Positions 1-11,300 of a DNA stretch of 64,000 nucleotides are shown here, one piece after another. The first letter of the stretch is position 1. Each line of letters starts with the position of its first letter. A program made the translations under genes and the position numbers. Origin of the DNA: Ianthella basta (Eukaryota; Porifera; Demospongiae; Verongiida; Ianthellidae). Where the stretch lies: positions 5,363,742-5,427,741 of the forward strand of contig OZ025877.1 of assembly GCA_964019415.1 (NCBI GenBank), in the 5' to 3' direction. The notes beneath the pieces are model-generated. The model was not told where the DNA came from. It searched no databases and was given only the letters and a program-made list of their open reading frames with translations.

Positions 1-65
1 GGTCAAGGAAAAACACAAAGTGAATATATGAGATCATAGCACACACATAGTGTGGCTCATAATAC

Positions 66-1449
66 CTGGTGTCTTGATGAAGAGTCCCAGAGAAGCCATA
101 TTGCCATTACCAAGGCATCGGTAGACACCGTTCATAAACATAGTGAGATCACTTACTACCAGTTCAGTATTGTTTTCAGTCGGCATTTGATGCACAGGGA
201 GGCTAGCGTTCCCCGTCACAATTGTATCATCACTGTGCATCCACATAGGGTTAGCACCAGTACTGTGACACACCACAACAGTGACATTGGATGTGAGGAG
301 TGAGTTCGGGGGGAAGAACATGGAGTTGTCCTGGGAGGAGAAGGCGATGCCACCTGCAGGGGATAGCAGTGATACACTTCACCAAGCCATGACTGATTGA
401 CTCTTCAGAAGTGAACAAGCAATAAAGACCCACTTCAGGCACAGACACTCTCTTCAGTACTTCCTAGTGCAATCATAGCATGCATAAACAATGTGACTTG
501 ATTGCTGAGCATATCAAGATGTTCGTAGTAATGAATATCAAGCATGACATATTCTGATAGAACTAGTCCAGCCAGCTTTGGACCCACGTGTGGTGAAAGC
601 ACCGAAGCGCCGGGGGCGGGAAGGAAAAACGTGGCTCCAGCAACAGTGGCTTAGGATTGCACAATGTTCAACCAATGAGATCGTTTAGACCAAAAACTTG
701 GTCAGTATTCATAGCTTGTGGTAATATATAGCACGGGCGAATGGCAAATGGAGATGGACCACCGCAGATTCTAAGAGAATGATGTCGTATACCGGGAGCT
801 TTGTAAGTCTATTGCATTTTCTTACGCTTGGGCATCTTAACTTCAGTTGGAGAGGTTGTCAATGTCAGGCGCCATGTTATAAAGATTACACAATCCAAAG
901 CCACTGTTGCTGGACCCACGTTTTTCCTTCCCGCCCCCAGCGCTTCTGTGCTTTCGCCATACATGGGTCCAAAGCTGGCTAGACTAATAGAACTGCTACA
1001 TGATGTCTGGTACTCAAAGTGGGAGTTCCCCATTGTTTGTAGACCCAGTAATGTGCAGGGGCACAGTGGGTGTGCCCAACAAGACTAACATTCAGTGTGA
1101 ACTATGTTAGCCATTTCTCAATGAATGTCATCTTGACAACACCAGCTCTAACAGGTACACACAATAGAGTGCAACTCACTAGTGACAACAAGAGTGACTT
1201 GTAACATCAAGACAGATGCAGCTCCGACATCAACGTTGCAAGCATACATCCCACCATGTGTGGCACTGTCAATGACATCCACCAGAAGCACATTGCCCTG
1301 TGTTTGTACTGTACCAGTGGAACAGTTCCCTCCAGGGCATGTCCATGTGAAGGTTGGAGTCACAGAGGACAATATCCCCACCACTTGGCATACCATTGCT
1401 ACAGTGGTGCCCTGCTCCACAGTTGTACTGGGGAAGACATCAATGATGA
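66..1449 (-). CDS. Immunoglobulin-domain protein, two internal exons (partial gene)
   Basis: Two exons are supported on the minus strand: 1180-1449 (upstream) and 66-353 (downstream). Each is bounded by AG acceptor and GT donor sites, and both are phase 1-1, the usual symmetry of extracellular Ig exons. They join in frame. The first translates to an Ig-like fold with Cys in 'VAMVCQVVG', Trp in 'FTWTC' and the closing 'GGMYACNVD'. The second has 'VVVCHSTGA', 'PMWMHS' and 'NGVYRCLGN', the Tyr-x-Cys of strand F. A donor at 65 and an acceptor at 1450 show that the gene continues both ways. No signal peptide or membrane exon was found, so the family cannot be named; a cell-surface adhesion or receptor role is inferred only. 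A MITE sits in the intron between the two exons. Confidence 0.72.
564..986. mobile_element. Non-autonomous DNA transposon (MITE) with long inverted repeats
   Basis: The ends TAGTCCAGCCAGCTTTGG (564) and the matching complement ending at 986 belong to inverted repeats of roughly 90 bp with a few mismatches. The repeats include a GC-rich GGGGGCGGGAAGGAAAAACG block. The direct repeat ATAGAAC lies immediately outside (557-563 and 987-993), possibly 8 bp with one mismatch, which would suit a hAT-type target duplication. The interior has no transposase reading frame. It lies in the intron of the Ig-domain gene. Confidence 0.8.
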
Positions 1450-1715
1450 CTAAGGAAAGGTTGCATGAGAGAGAAAGAGACAGTGTATGCAAGGGTTGAG
1501 TTGACATTAGATTATGTAAGTATGTACAACTGCACAACAGTACAATAGGACAGTTTCAATAACTTGAACTGGAACTTACTGTACATACAAAAGAAGTCTA
1601 TGTATAGTCTTTGACTTCAGTCTCACCACAGGAATGGCCAGCATCCAACTACCTTATTCAGCGCATCCACACATGCAATCACCACACACATTCATGCATG
1701 TGCATGCACATTCAT

Positions 1716-1880
1716 GCAATGAAGGTATATGAGCTTCAAGCGCTGTATTAACTTCAATAGGGTACAGAACGTTTCGATTCGTAGATCTTCATTACAGCTG
1801 ATGAAGATCTACGGATCAAAACGTTCTGTACCCTATTGAAGTTAATACTGGCTTGAAGCTCACAAACTTCCATTGCATCG
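1716..1880 (+). ncRNA. Hammerhead-ribozyme-like palindrome H1
   Basis: An inverted repeat has arms at 1716-1795 and 1800-1880. On the plus strand, TACAG (1793-1797) can pair with CTGTA (1826-1830) as helix I. Between them are CTGATGA (1798-1804), an extra A, the stem GATC-TACG-GATC (1806-1817), AAAA where GAAA is expected, and CGTT. This is the small hammerhead layout in which ACGU can form helix III only in a dimer. The G12 position is A, so self-cleavage is probably lost in this arm. The opposite arm keeps GAAACG but has CTGTAATGA in place of the core. Confidence 0.6.
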
Positions 1881-2341
1881 TGACCACACAGTAATGAACC
1901 TCTACAGTATCATACACACTCATGCTAACACCAACAATGTTGGCAATTGTCTAGTGCACAATTTGTAATGTAAACTACGCACCTGAGAACACACATCAAA
2001 CTCTAATGGTCACAATACGAGATTTCCACACAGAACATTAAACAGCTCATTAGAGCTGAAATCCCATAAGGGCTGATGATGACCACTGGCCTCAGTAGAG
2101 CAAACCAAGCACTGAAGCATTGGCTATAAAAACAACCCTCAAAACACACATCACATCTCTGCACTAAACACTTTCATTGCAACTAGTGGTAAATAAAGAC
2201 TACTAGACAACCTGAGGAAGACAAAATCTTGATAATACGTAAGTGAAATAGACACATTACAGCACCTCAGGGTGATCATATAAGGAAAGCTCAAATTTGT
2301 AATGAATGTGTCTTACAGAGCATGGCCACCGCCTCTATGTA
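1881..2341. other. Non-coding stretch
   Basis: No open frame with splice support and no repeat boundary was recognised between the H1 palindrome and the foldback element that starts at 2342. Confidence 0.5.
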
Positions 2342-3917
2342 TTAGTTATACCACGGCGCTGAGGTGTATATGGATTTTAGGCGCACGATGCCCGAGGGCG
2401 AGTGCGTCTAAAATCCATATACACCGAAGCGCCGTGGTATAAGTGATATATACCCCGCCTAGCGCGTCTAGGCTCTTATTCGAAAGGCGGGCTTCTTCCA
2501 GGACGGCAGCTCTGAAGAGCGGCTGTCACGTTTTGTTGAATTCGCAAGTGCTGTGAAGTTTTTGCCTTTTGTTAAACCACTGGAGCAACACTCTAAGAAG
2601 CCAGTGAAGCGATTGAGGCATCTGCGACGTTCTCGGCTTTTGAGGGTTCTTTGCGCTCACTGCTCGACTTTCTATTCACCGTGAAACAGTGCGTTCCCAC
2701 TGCTGCAGTAATTTTGAATGCCCTTGCGTACGAGTTTGCGCACGAGCAAGCTGTTTCTCGTTTGTACACTGTGCGGGTCGCGTACATGGTTTATCTAGCT
2801 CGGTTACGAAGCGCTTTACGTTGTTAGCTTGTGTGCATTGATTGCAGCGTGGTAGAGTGATGTATGAGGCTTTTCAATGCTTTGCGGACTCTCCCGAAGC
2901 AACGTAAAGTTGAAGCTGACTGCAAGTTGCTGCATTTGTGTGTGTGCTTTGGTGTGATTTGACACCTTCGTTGTTATCAATAACAATCCTTGTTATCTTT
3001 CACACCTTCCATATTTGGGCTGGGATATAACAGGATTTAAGCGCCCCTGTGCATATATATGCTTCTTAGCTCCTGTTATATCCCGGCTGGCTTGTTTACG
3101 CGATATATTTTCGCGCGGTTGCCATGGCAACGGGGTATATGTGTGCATATACTCCGTTGCCGGGGCAACTGCCGGGATATAACTGCAATAAGAAGCCGTT
3201 TTTGGGGTATAACTGCAATAAGAAGCTATATACTGCACAGGGGCGATTAAATCCTGATATCACTGCCCAAAAATGGAAGTTGTTATTGATAACAACGAAG
3301 GTGTCAAATCACACTAAAGCACATACGTACAAATGCAGCAACCTGCAGTCAGCTTCAACTTTGCGTGGCTTTGGGAGGTCCTGCAAAGCATTGAAAAGGA
3401 GAATGCTTTGGCGAAGGAGGAAAAGGCGGAAAAGGAGAATACAGCGCTCCATAGCCGAGCTAGATAAACCATGTAGGCGACCCGCACAGTGCACAAACGA
3501 GAAACAGCAGGCTCGCGCACTAATTCGTACGCAAGGGCACTCAAAATCACAGCAGCAGTGGGAATGCACTGTTTCAAGGAGAACAGAAAGTCGAGTAGCG
3601 AGCGCAAAGAACCCTCGAAGGCCGAGAACGTCGTAGAAGCCTCAATCACTTAACTGGCCCCTTAGAGTGTTGCTCCAGTGGCTTAACGTAAGGCAAAAAC
3701 TTCATAGCACTTGCGAATTCAACAAAACCTGGCAGCCGCTCTTCAGAACTGTCGTCCTGGAAGAAGCCCGCCTTTCGAATAAGAGCCTAGACGCGCTTAG
3801 GCGGAGTATATATCACTTATACCACGGCGCTTCGGTGTATATGGATTTTAGACGCACTCGCCCTCGGGTCTCGTGCGTCTAAAATCCATATACACCTCAG
3901 CGCCGTGGTATAACTAA
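2342..3917. mobile_element. 1.58-kb foldback element with a hairpin at each terminus
   Basis: The element is an almost complete inverted repeat with its centre near 3130, and arms of about 700 bp. Ends TTAGTTATACCACGGCGC and its complement abut TA dinucleotides at 2340-2341 and 3918-3919, suggesting TA target duplication (Tc1/mariner-like), by inference. Each terminus is itself a 97-bp palindrome (2346-2442 and 3817-3913) with stem TTATACCACGGCGC/GCGCCGTGGTATAA and a GCCCGAGGGC tip. There is no transposase. Reading frames inside, such as one near 3124-3636, are basic and low in complexity and mirror the frames on the other arm, so they are not called as genes. Confidence 0.85.
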
Positions 3918-3925
3918 TACTTATA

Positions 3926-4106
3926 CAGTGAAACCTGTCAAAGACAGCCACCTTGGACCGGATACAAATTGACCTTTATAGAGAGGTGGCAAATTAACAG
4001 AGGTAGACTGCAATGTTTTAGTGCCATTTAGGGCCAGGGAGGCTGGTTGCTTTTTGAGAAGTACATGGCTGCCCTACATAGCGACCATCTCAAACAGGTT
4101 TCACTG
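3926..4106. mobile_element. Pogo/Tigger-type MITE
   Basis: A 181-bp element with terminal inverted repeats CAGTGAAACCTGTC and its complement GACAGGTTTCACTG-like end, flanked by TA on both sides (3924-3925, 4107-4108). CAGT-initial termini with TA duplication are typical of pogo-group Tc1/mariner elements. It has no coding capacity and sits only 8 bp from the neighbouring foldback element. Confidence 0.8.
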
Positions 4107-4108
4107 TA

Positions 4109-5974
4109 TATACAGATGTACTTTAGTGCACAGGTACTGTAATGCAGTTGTAGCTGTGTGCTGGGTGCACTTGAGTGTGCACAAATGGTCTATGCATATA
4201 TGTGTGTGTGAGGAGGGACTAATATGAAAGGATATGTTTGAGTTGCACACTACACATGTACATACATACAGTACAGTATATATATGCATATACATACATA
4301 GTGTATTCAATTCACATGTGAATGTGAACTACACCTGGTACATTACTACGTAGCTCAGGAACACATACAGCTCAATGCAGTAATCCCAGCAGTGAACATG
4401 AAGAGGGCAGTTGCCAAAGGGGCATGGAGCTACCTATTTTGTGGGGAGAGCAAGGAGGCAGGCTCACAGCAGCAGACCTGTGCCTGCAGCACAGAGGCGG
4501 AAGAAGGAAGGACTGCCTTCTTTCAGGGTCACTAGCAGACAATGCTTTGTGGTTTGATGCCTTCAGCCATTTCTTGCACTCCCACTCTAAGACTTGGTCT
4601 GGTCCTCAAACAAAGTGTTGTTCAACATATTACGGAAATTCAACTTGAAACACTTCATTGTTGTGTGTACCATATTCCAGTGATTCCTACTGGTGCATAT
4701 GTTGTTTGAAATTGAACATGTATGAATACAACAACTTCATTTCAGCTCACTGAAAGTGCTAGATATATTGAAATAGAAATATAATTCTCACTGAACACAG
4801 TGGATGCATTGATGCAGTGTACAAATTAGGCCAAGTAGATTAACGAGGCAAAGTTAGCAATACACATGTTCAGTGTGTACGTACTTAATCAATGATACCA
4901 TTAGCATAACAAATTGAGTTATGTATAGTGTAAGGAGGAATACACACAGCAGTGGGTACGATATAGGTCACTTGTAAACATCACTCAAGTAGACAACAGT
5001 ACTACACCAAAGAGCACTTATATGGAGTTTTCCTCACACCTGAAGTGGCTACATTATGACACAGTTGCACCAATGAAGAGTGTAAGAATGTAGTGTGTGA
5101 AATAGCTACTATACCACACTCAAGTGCAAGACGTAAGTGATACTGCAAGTCCTTGGACGGTGGTGGGCATATCACTTGCCTCGCACTTGAGTGTGGTATG
5201 TGTAATTGATTCAAGATTCCTACTGCCGATTAACATTTGCACTCTGCACTTGGTCATGTGAGTAGAGTTGCCAATTGATGTTACCACACTTGCAACAATG
5301 CAATGTTCCAAATACGTACTATAGTCGGGTGCCTAGTGTAGTAGCCAATGGCTAAAGGCCTCAGTAAATCAGCAATCCAATCCATTACAGTACATACATG
5401 ATGGAGTGCAGAGCACATTGGACAATTAGGACAAGACACTTTGAATTGACTGGATACCTATATTATGCATCCCATGCCTTAGTGTGGGGTCCAGAACATA
5501 TTTCTGAGAGAATTTAAGGTCTGGACAGTTTCCTTATGAAGACATTGTGTGAGAGGGTGGAGGTAACACATACCTGTGCTGCTAACACAAGTGCAGTCAA
5601 ATGGAGAAACGTGAACTACTAGTGGCATCATCAAGCATTCCTGTGCTTACGTACCTCCAGCAGAAGCTTTGGTACAGCCTGCACAGCTCCACCGTCACTA
5701 CCACAACATAAGGCTAACCAGCACTACAAAATATCATTGTTGTATGCACATTGCAGGAATAAGCACATTATGCATCGTACACAACTTTTAAGCACATTTT
5801 GCAATCTGCATGATTGGCCATTCCCAAAGTCTGAATCTACACAAACCAATACAGCAACTGTACCAGGCACTTTCCCTCTTTCAATATTGTGCAATCAAAG
5901 GAAAGGGGCTTACGTGCCAGACTACCTGCCCTAAACAAAAGTTCCTGTAGGTAATAGAAATAGGCTTGGTACCT
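4109..5974. other. Non-coding intergenic stretch with a small hairpin
   Basis: No supported exon was found. The only structure is a perfect 17-bp inverted repeat ATACCACACTCAAGTGC at 5111-5127 and its complement at 5183-5199, separated by a 55-bp loop. It could be a tiny MITE remnant; its boundaries and target duplication are not clear. Confidence 0.5.
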
Positions 5975-6177
5975 CAGAAAGGGTTGGTTCTCCAATACCA
6001 GCTTCACAACAGGGTTGAAAACCTTGCCGACGTTTCGACCAGATGCTCTGGCCTTCTTCAGGGCGAAGATTGAAGAAGGCCAGAGCATCTGGCAAGGTTT
6101 TCAACCCTGTTGTGAAGCTGGTATTGGAGAACCAACCCTTTCTGATGCCTGAGCCAACTGAGAAGCAGCCTCACTTC
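5975..6177 (-). ncRNA. Hammerhead-like palindromic insertion H2 with 13-bp direct repeats
   Basis: A 203-bp palindromic unit lies between perfect 13-bp direct repeats AGGCTTGGTACCT (5962-5974 and 6178-6190). The left arm, read on the minus strand, has GCC (6064-6062), CTGAAGA (6061-6055), an extra A, stem GGCC/GGTC (6053-6050 and 6040-6037) around a 9-nt loop, GAAA (6036-6033), CGTC, then GGC (6028-6026) pairing back to GCC. The predicted cleavage site is after C6029. All core bases are present. The right arm is nearly identical but lacks exactly 12 nt covering GAAAC and the cleavage site. The sequence resembles small Penelope-associated hammerheads; catalysis is not shown. Confidence 0.68.
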
Positions 6178-6720
6178 AGGCTTGGTACCTGATTGTTTAT
6201 CATTGCTATAATGAACACAAGTAATTGGTCCCACACCGGGGGTTTCACCTCTAATTCAAACGTGGCACAGTGGTTTGCTAAAGACTGTTACAAATGACAA
6301 TCACTTCACAGATCACCTCTGAAGTTGGCCCAGTAGGGCATGTAACATATAGTTCCCTGCTCATGGCCTTCCCAAGTGAGGTCAAAGGCCAGAGGTGAGT
6401 TATGAGTCAAATAACATTGTAACAACCATTTTGCAAAATGCTGTATGCAACACATTTACCCCCATTCATTTACTCCACAGTGATATCTAACATTTACCGT
6501 AACAACAGGGGCAGGGGTGAGACATGTAATGACAGAGCAGAAACTAACCACCACGCCCAGATACTGGTTGCATGGGAAAGCTTTTCTAGTGCTAATCACA
6601 TGGCTAACTGATTGACAAAAACGGCATCTATTAATTATATTCAACCTCAATATGTCCTGTCAAATGTGCACTTGCCAACCATATTTATTCTGCTGCTATG
6701 TGATTTGTGTTGTATCTTTA
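6178..6720. other. Non-coding stretch
   Basis: No exon or repeat boundary was recognised here apart from the right-hand copy of the 13-bp direct repeat at 6178-6190. Confidence 0.4.
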
Positions 6721-6759
6721 GCAACTGAAAAAGGCCCACTCGAGGCCGAAACGTTTTGC
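6721..6759 (+). ncRNA. Degenerate hammerhead-like core H3
   Basis: GCAA (6721-6724) can pair with TTGC (6756-6759). Between them are CTGAAAA (6725-6731), an extra A, stem GGCC-7 nt-GGCC (6733-6747), GAAA (6748-6751) and CGTT. The layout is identical to the other copies, but the G8 position is A, so the motif is probably inactive. No palindromic partner arm or target duplication was seen. Confidence 0.55.
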
Positions 6760-7950
6760 CCCATTGAACAAAGTGGACCACATGGTTAAAACTCACAAAA
6801 CTTTCCCAACCAATAACACTGTACACATGGAATAATAAACAATCCAAAGTGTAAAATGCATACAGACAACACTGTAGACGATCCACGTCATGAATTGAAA
6901 CACCATATAAGCAGCCAAATCAGTCAAAACTTATCAGCATCTTCTCCGATACACCACTAGAAACGCCTACATTCCACAGGTTAGATGTGAAAGCTGTCAT
7001 TGTTACCAAACAATTATCTGATACCGTCTCTGTGACAATTGAATGGAGTGCATGAAAGGCAGGGAGTTCAAATAACATGCTTTTCTGTGGCCCACTCTTG
7101 CAAGGAGTGAACTGCCAGGCTAAGTTCAGAACAAACGAATCATTACAATAATCCTGTTCTACAGATGAATACAGGTATACATCTAGTGGCTAGCGTCCCA
7201 CATCTGATCGTGCACCAGGTGCTTCTACAAGAACACCAAGTGTAGAACCGACTGACATGCATGCACACACACACGCACGCACGCACACAGGTACACACAT
7301 GCACGCATGCATGCACACATGTGTGCACTACACATTGACAGTTTCCTAATCATGACTACATTGACCAATGAACATGTGCTATACAATGTTACCATGCATT
7401 TAATCAAGACAGCCAACAATACACCATGAGCAGCATGGACAGAACATGACATCAACCCCTTCACTACCTCATGGCACTTCCTACCTGAGGCAGTAGACTC
7501 CTGTCCATTCACAGCAACAGGCACTGTATAGGAAAGGAAATGGTAGAAGTGCCACCCACACATGAGGGATCAGCACTACATGCACAATAGTGAGCCAACA
7601 GACATTAACTTAATGATCATGAAAAGCAAGCATTACACTATATGACTGCAGAGGCATAGTCAAAGACTACATACTTAGCTAAAGGACAAACCATTGTGAA
7701 AGGTGTTTAGTGGAGATTCGCAAAACATGGTGCATTAATTGCTACAAAGCAAACAGAAGAGTAGTCTAGGCGTGGTGTTGGCGGTCTACGCCTTGTCTGG
7801 AGAGCTTTCGCTGGAACAACATGGAAACCTGTTAATAGTATTCAGTCCTCCTAGCAATTTACGCGCAAAAGGCCAGGAAATCGTTGCCAGCTCAGCTAAA
7901 GGAAAGTATGAGGCAAATGTTTTATGAGCTATCCGTGTAACCGTACACCA
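6760..7950. other. Non-coding stretch with CA-rich microsatellite
   Basis: Mixed CA/CACG/CATG simple repeat occupies about 7256-7325. Short open frames here lack splice support or family resemblance. A 62-codon open frame at 7739-7927 has somewhat higher GC than its surroundings but was not recognised. Confidence 0.45.
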
Positions 7951-8320
7951 CACTACTACTGGAGTGGGTTACCGGACACCTTCTGCGCCATTTAATTACA
8001 ACGGTGAACCTACGTATAAGCGAGATGAGTCACCTCACAGCCTGCACTCTTCACCAGAGGAAGAGCTCGCTTATGAAGAATAGCACTCTATCTCGGCTTG
8101 TATTGCAACTCACGGCTTTCGATCCAAGCAAGCGTGAGGATCAGCCACGCCAGATAATACGCCATGATATCCTTCGAGTCAGGCTCGTTCTTTCACCTGA
8201 CTCGCCAGATGGTACACACCGGGTACAAGATGGTTATAATGATATTCATCGAACCATCCCCCGCGGTCACATGACATGACATGAGGAGCGTCAGCTGGGG
8301 GAATGCCCTGAAGCTTGAAA
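7951..8320 (+). promoter_or_regulatory. Probable promoter and 5' leader of the YOD1-like gene
   Basis: About 370 bp upstream of the YOD1 start codon is richer in CpG and GC than the flanking sequence (several CG-containing blocks from 7960 to 8290). This is the only such region close to the gene, so it is inferred to hold the promoter and leader. No TATA box or initiator could be assigned. Confidence 0.35.
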
Positions 8321-11300
8321 ATGGCTGGTGCACAAGCAATGGTAAGTAGTTTACGATTCTTGTCTTTACTGATGTCTAGAAGGTGTTTTATGCATGATGT
8401 ATTCCTTCCTTACTTTCCATGCGATACACTCCTCTTGTCTATGTACTGCACTATTGTGTTGTGAGCGCGGGTAGACCTGTTGTTATCGACCACCAAGATC
8501 TCTTTCAGTGCGTGTGCATGACACTCGCTCCATTTGATGCGATGTCATTTGGGAATTTGCAGTGCATTCTAAGAGTGCCATGCCTTTCTTTTCAGAATCA
8601 CAGATGTATATTCCTTAACTACATTCAATGACACCATTTTTAAATTTGCTCTGCCTCATTATTGCCATGTTATCTAGACTAGCTTCTAGTCATCACTGCG
8701 AACAAATACACACACACATGTATGATACAGGTGAGGGTGCCTATTTCCCAATGGTGTATGTGTTAGTGAGGTACATATAAGGCAGGAGTCCTCTGTGCTT
8801 ATCTTCACTCCTTAGGACTCTGGAGGTATTTCAGGTGGTAGTTCCTCATCGTTAGATTTTGTTACATACTAATTGGGTTTGTCAGCCCTATACATTCATA
8901 CTGATTCGACCACTTAGCTGCAAGGGAGCCTGCAAGGAGCCTCTTTTTGCAGGTTCCAAAGCTTTTAGTGGATTCTTACAGGATACCTGTGTAACGTGGA
9001 CAGTGCCACATTTGTTCCCTTACAATAGCAGTGAGTGTCAAAGTGGACAAAGGCAGTATGCTTGAGTCTCTACCTTTTACCTGCAAAATGAACTGTCAGG
9101 TGTGCACTGCAGGCACACATGCGACCAGACACTGCATACCACTCCAGGAGATTATATGTCCAGCAGTGTTCTGATCCCGTGCTGCTGGCAAGCAACACTT
9201 GGGTTGTCACTGCCAGCCATAGTATGTTAATCTTTATGTTTTGACAAGTGTTCATATTCTCATGTAACCAGCGCCTTTCCCTATCTATTGTGTGCAATCT
9301 CACTTGTACTGAATGTCTAGTTTATGTACTAGCTAACTGTTTTACTATGCAACAGCACAGCAGTATAGTATCAATGATGGGAGCTCAGTAGAATTATGTT
9401 GCTCTCCGGTGTCTTCATTGTCTACTGTACTGATCATATACGCATGTTCTCTTTGTCATAGCAATTGAGGATCAGACACGGAGGAGAGCAGTTTCATCTG
9501 AGTGGTTTCTTCTCTCATTCAAGACTGAGCATTGTTATGAAGGCAATTGAAGAGAAAACAAGCATTTTACAATGCAACCAAAAGAGTGAGTTACAGTAAG
9601 GCATGTACTTCAGCTACTGCTGTTACCTTAGCTGACATGTTGTCCAACTAAGGCCAGTCTTGCAGTGTGTATGGCATTGCAATGTGCTTTTTGTAGAGTA
9701 TGTTGCCTAACTGTATCTATTATTAGAAACTGCATGACCTCATGGTTTTGTATGCATGCACAGCTCTGGACCATGTGCTGCCTCGTGTGTGCGTGATTGA
9801 ATAGACTTCTTCTTGTATGAGTACTCTGGTGTGTACTGTATGTGTGCCTCCCCATCATACTGACTGCAACAGTACACTGTGTGAGAGTGGAGTGCATTTA
9901 TGCACCTAATCAGCTGCCATACAAAGACAAGCACACTTTCAGTTTGGAAGTGCTTACTAGTGCAATTACATAATATATCCTGTGTACATATCTGTAACAA
10001 ACCTATTGCTAGCACTTATACTGATCCAGTAATTGATGTTCTGTTAACCAAGGCTTCACTGTAGAGGTGTTGTATTACCACTTGTTACATGAGGAAGCCA
10101 TACATCAAAGCAAGCTTCATGCCCTAGTGTGATAAATCAGCCAGCGCCCTCGCTGCCATGTTATACCTAGTACTTGTGCATAGGTGGTTTTAAATTCTAA
10201 GGTATTTATTTGTACATGTACTTTCTGAACTTGTGGAGTTAGAAAGTATACAGCTTGTGAAATCTGTAATTGATAAATTGTGACCAGGATTGTCACCAAT
10301 TGCAATCAACTGAGTAAATTGCTATTAGCCACCCTATACCTGTGTATACAGTAACCACCCTATGACCACCTGTGCATGCAATAACCCAGCCTATGACCAC
10401 CTGTGCATGCAATAACCCACCCTATGACACCTGTGCATGCAATAACCCACCCTATGACACCTGTGCATACAATAACCACCCTATGACACCTGTGCATACA
10501 ATAACCACCCTATGACACCTGTGCATACAGTAACCACCCTATGACACCTGTGCATACAATAACCACCCTATGACACCTGTGCATACAGTAACCACCCTAT
10601 GACCTCCTGTGCATGCAATGCTTAAAGTGGCTGCCAACCCATTCCCTGAAGTGAACTAATAACAGTCTAACAGAGCCCATAACATAACATCACATGCGAA
10701 CTCACTAATGTGGCTTAACTATGCACACAGCTGTAGCACCTCACTACTTTGTGTGCATGCAGTTATGTATTGATGAGATGGTTATGTGGTCATGCTTACA
10801 CGTAGATAAAACTGCATCAGCACTTCATGGCAGTTTGCCACATAATCCTACCACATCGCCATTTTGAAATATTTCTGGCCCACTTGTAGAAGACCCATAG
10901 TAGACTGGTTTCACTGTACATAGTTTGACTTTGTTGTTTGCTGATGGGTGCTGTAGTACAGTTTGAACGGATTTCCTCCTTTTTCAAAGTTTTGATAGGT
11001 TTCCCTCCTAAGGAGATATGCTCATATGGCCCATCTGTGACATTGGATGATGTAGGCATCAAGTCAAGAGAAACCCTAATCATCAAAGAACTTCCTCCAG
11101 AAGAGAGAAGGATACAGCAACACATGGCAGCAGGAGTGGATCTCCAAGAGCCTGCACCATCTGGACAGTTTGTGCGACAGTAAGAGCAATTCACTGGTGG
11201 AAGGACATCTTCATTTCATGTCCTATAATTGTATAATTCTCATGTGGCACTAGATGTGTATACTTCTACATACGTAGGTCTATTAGTGCATATGTTTAGT

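Noticed and set aside
3124-3636. 170-codon basic open frame in the foldback element
   Set aside because: It is mirrored by frames on the opposite arm, has no family resemblance, and follows from the inverted-repeat structure.
7739-7927. 62-codon open frame upstream of YOD1
   Set aside because: It has no splice sites leading into YOD1 in frame and no recognised family; left as non-coding.
10328-10620. Regular repeats resembling a CRISPR array
   Set aside because: Units of about 30 bp follow one another without unique spacers, inside an intron of a eukaryotic gene; this is a minisatellite.
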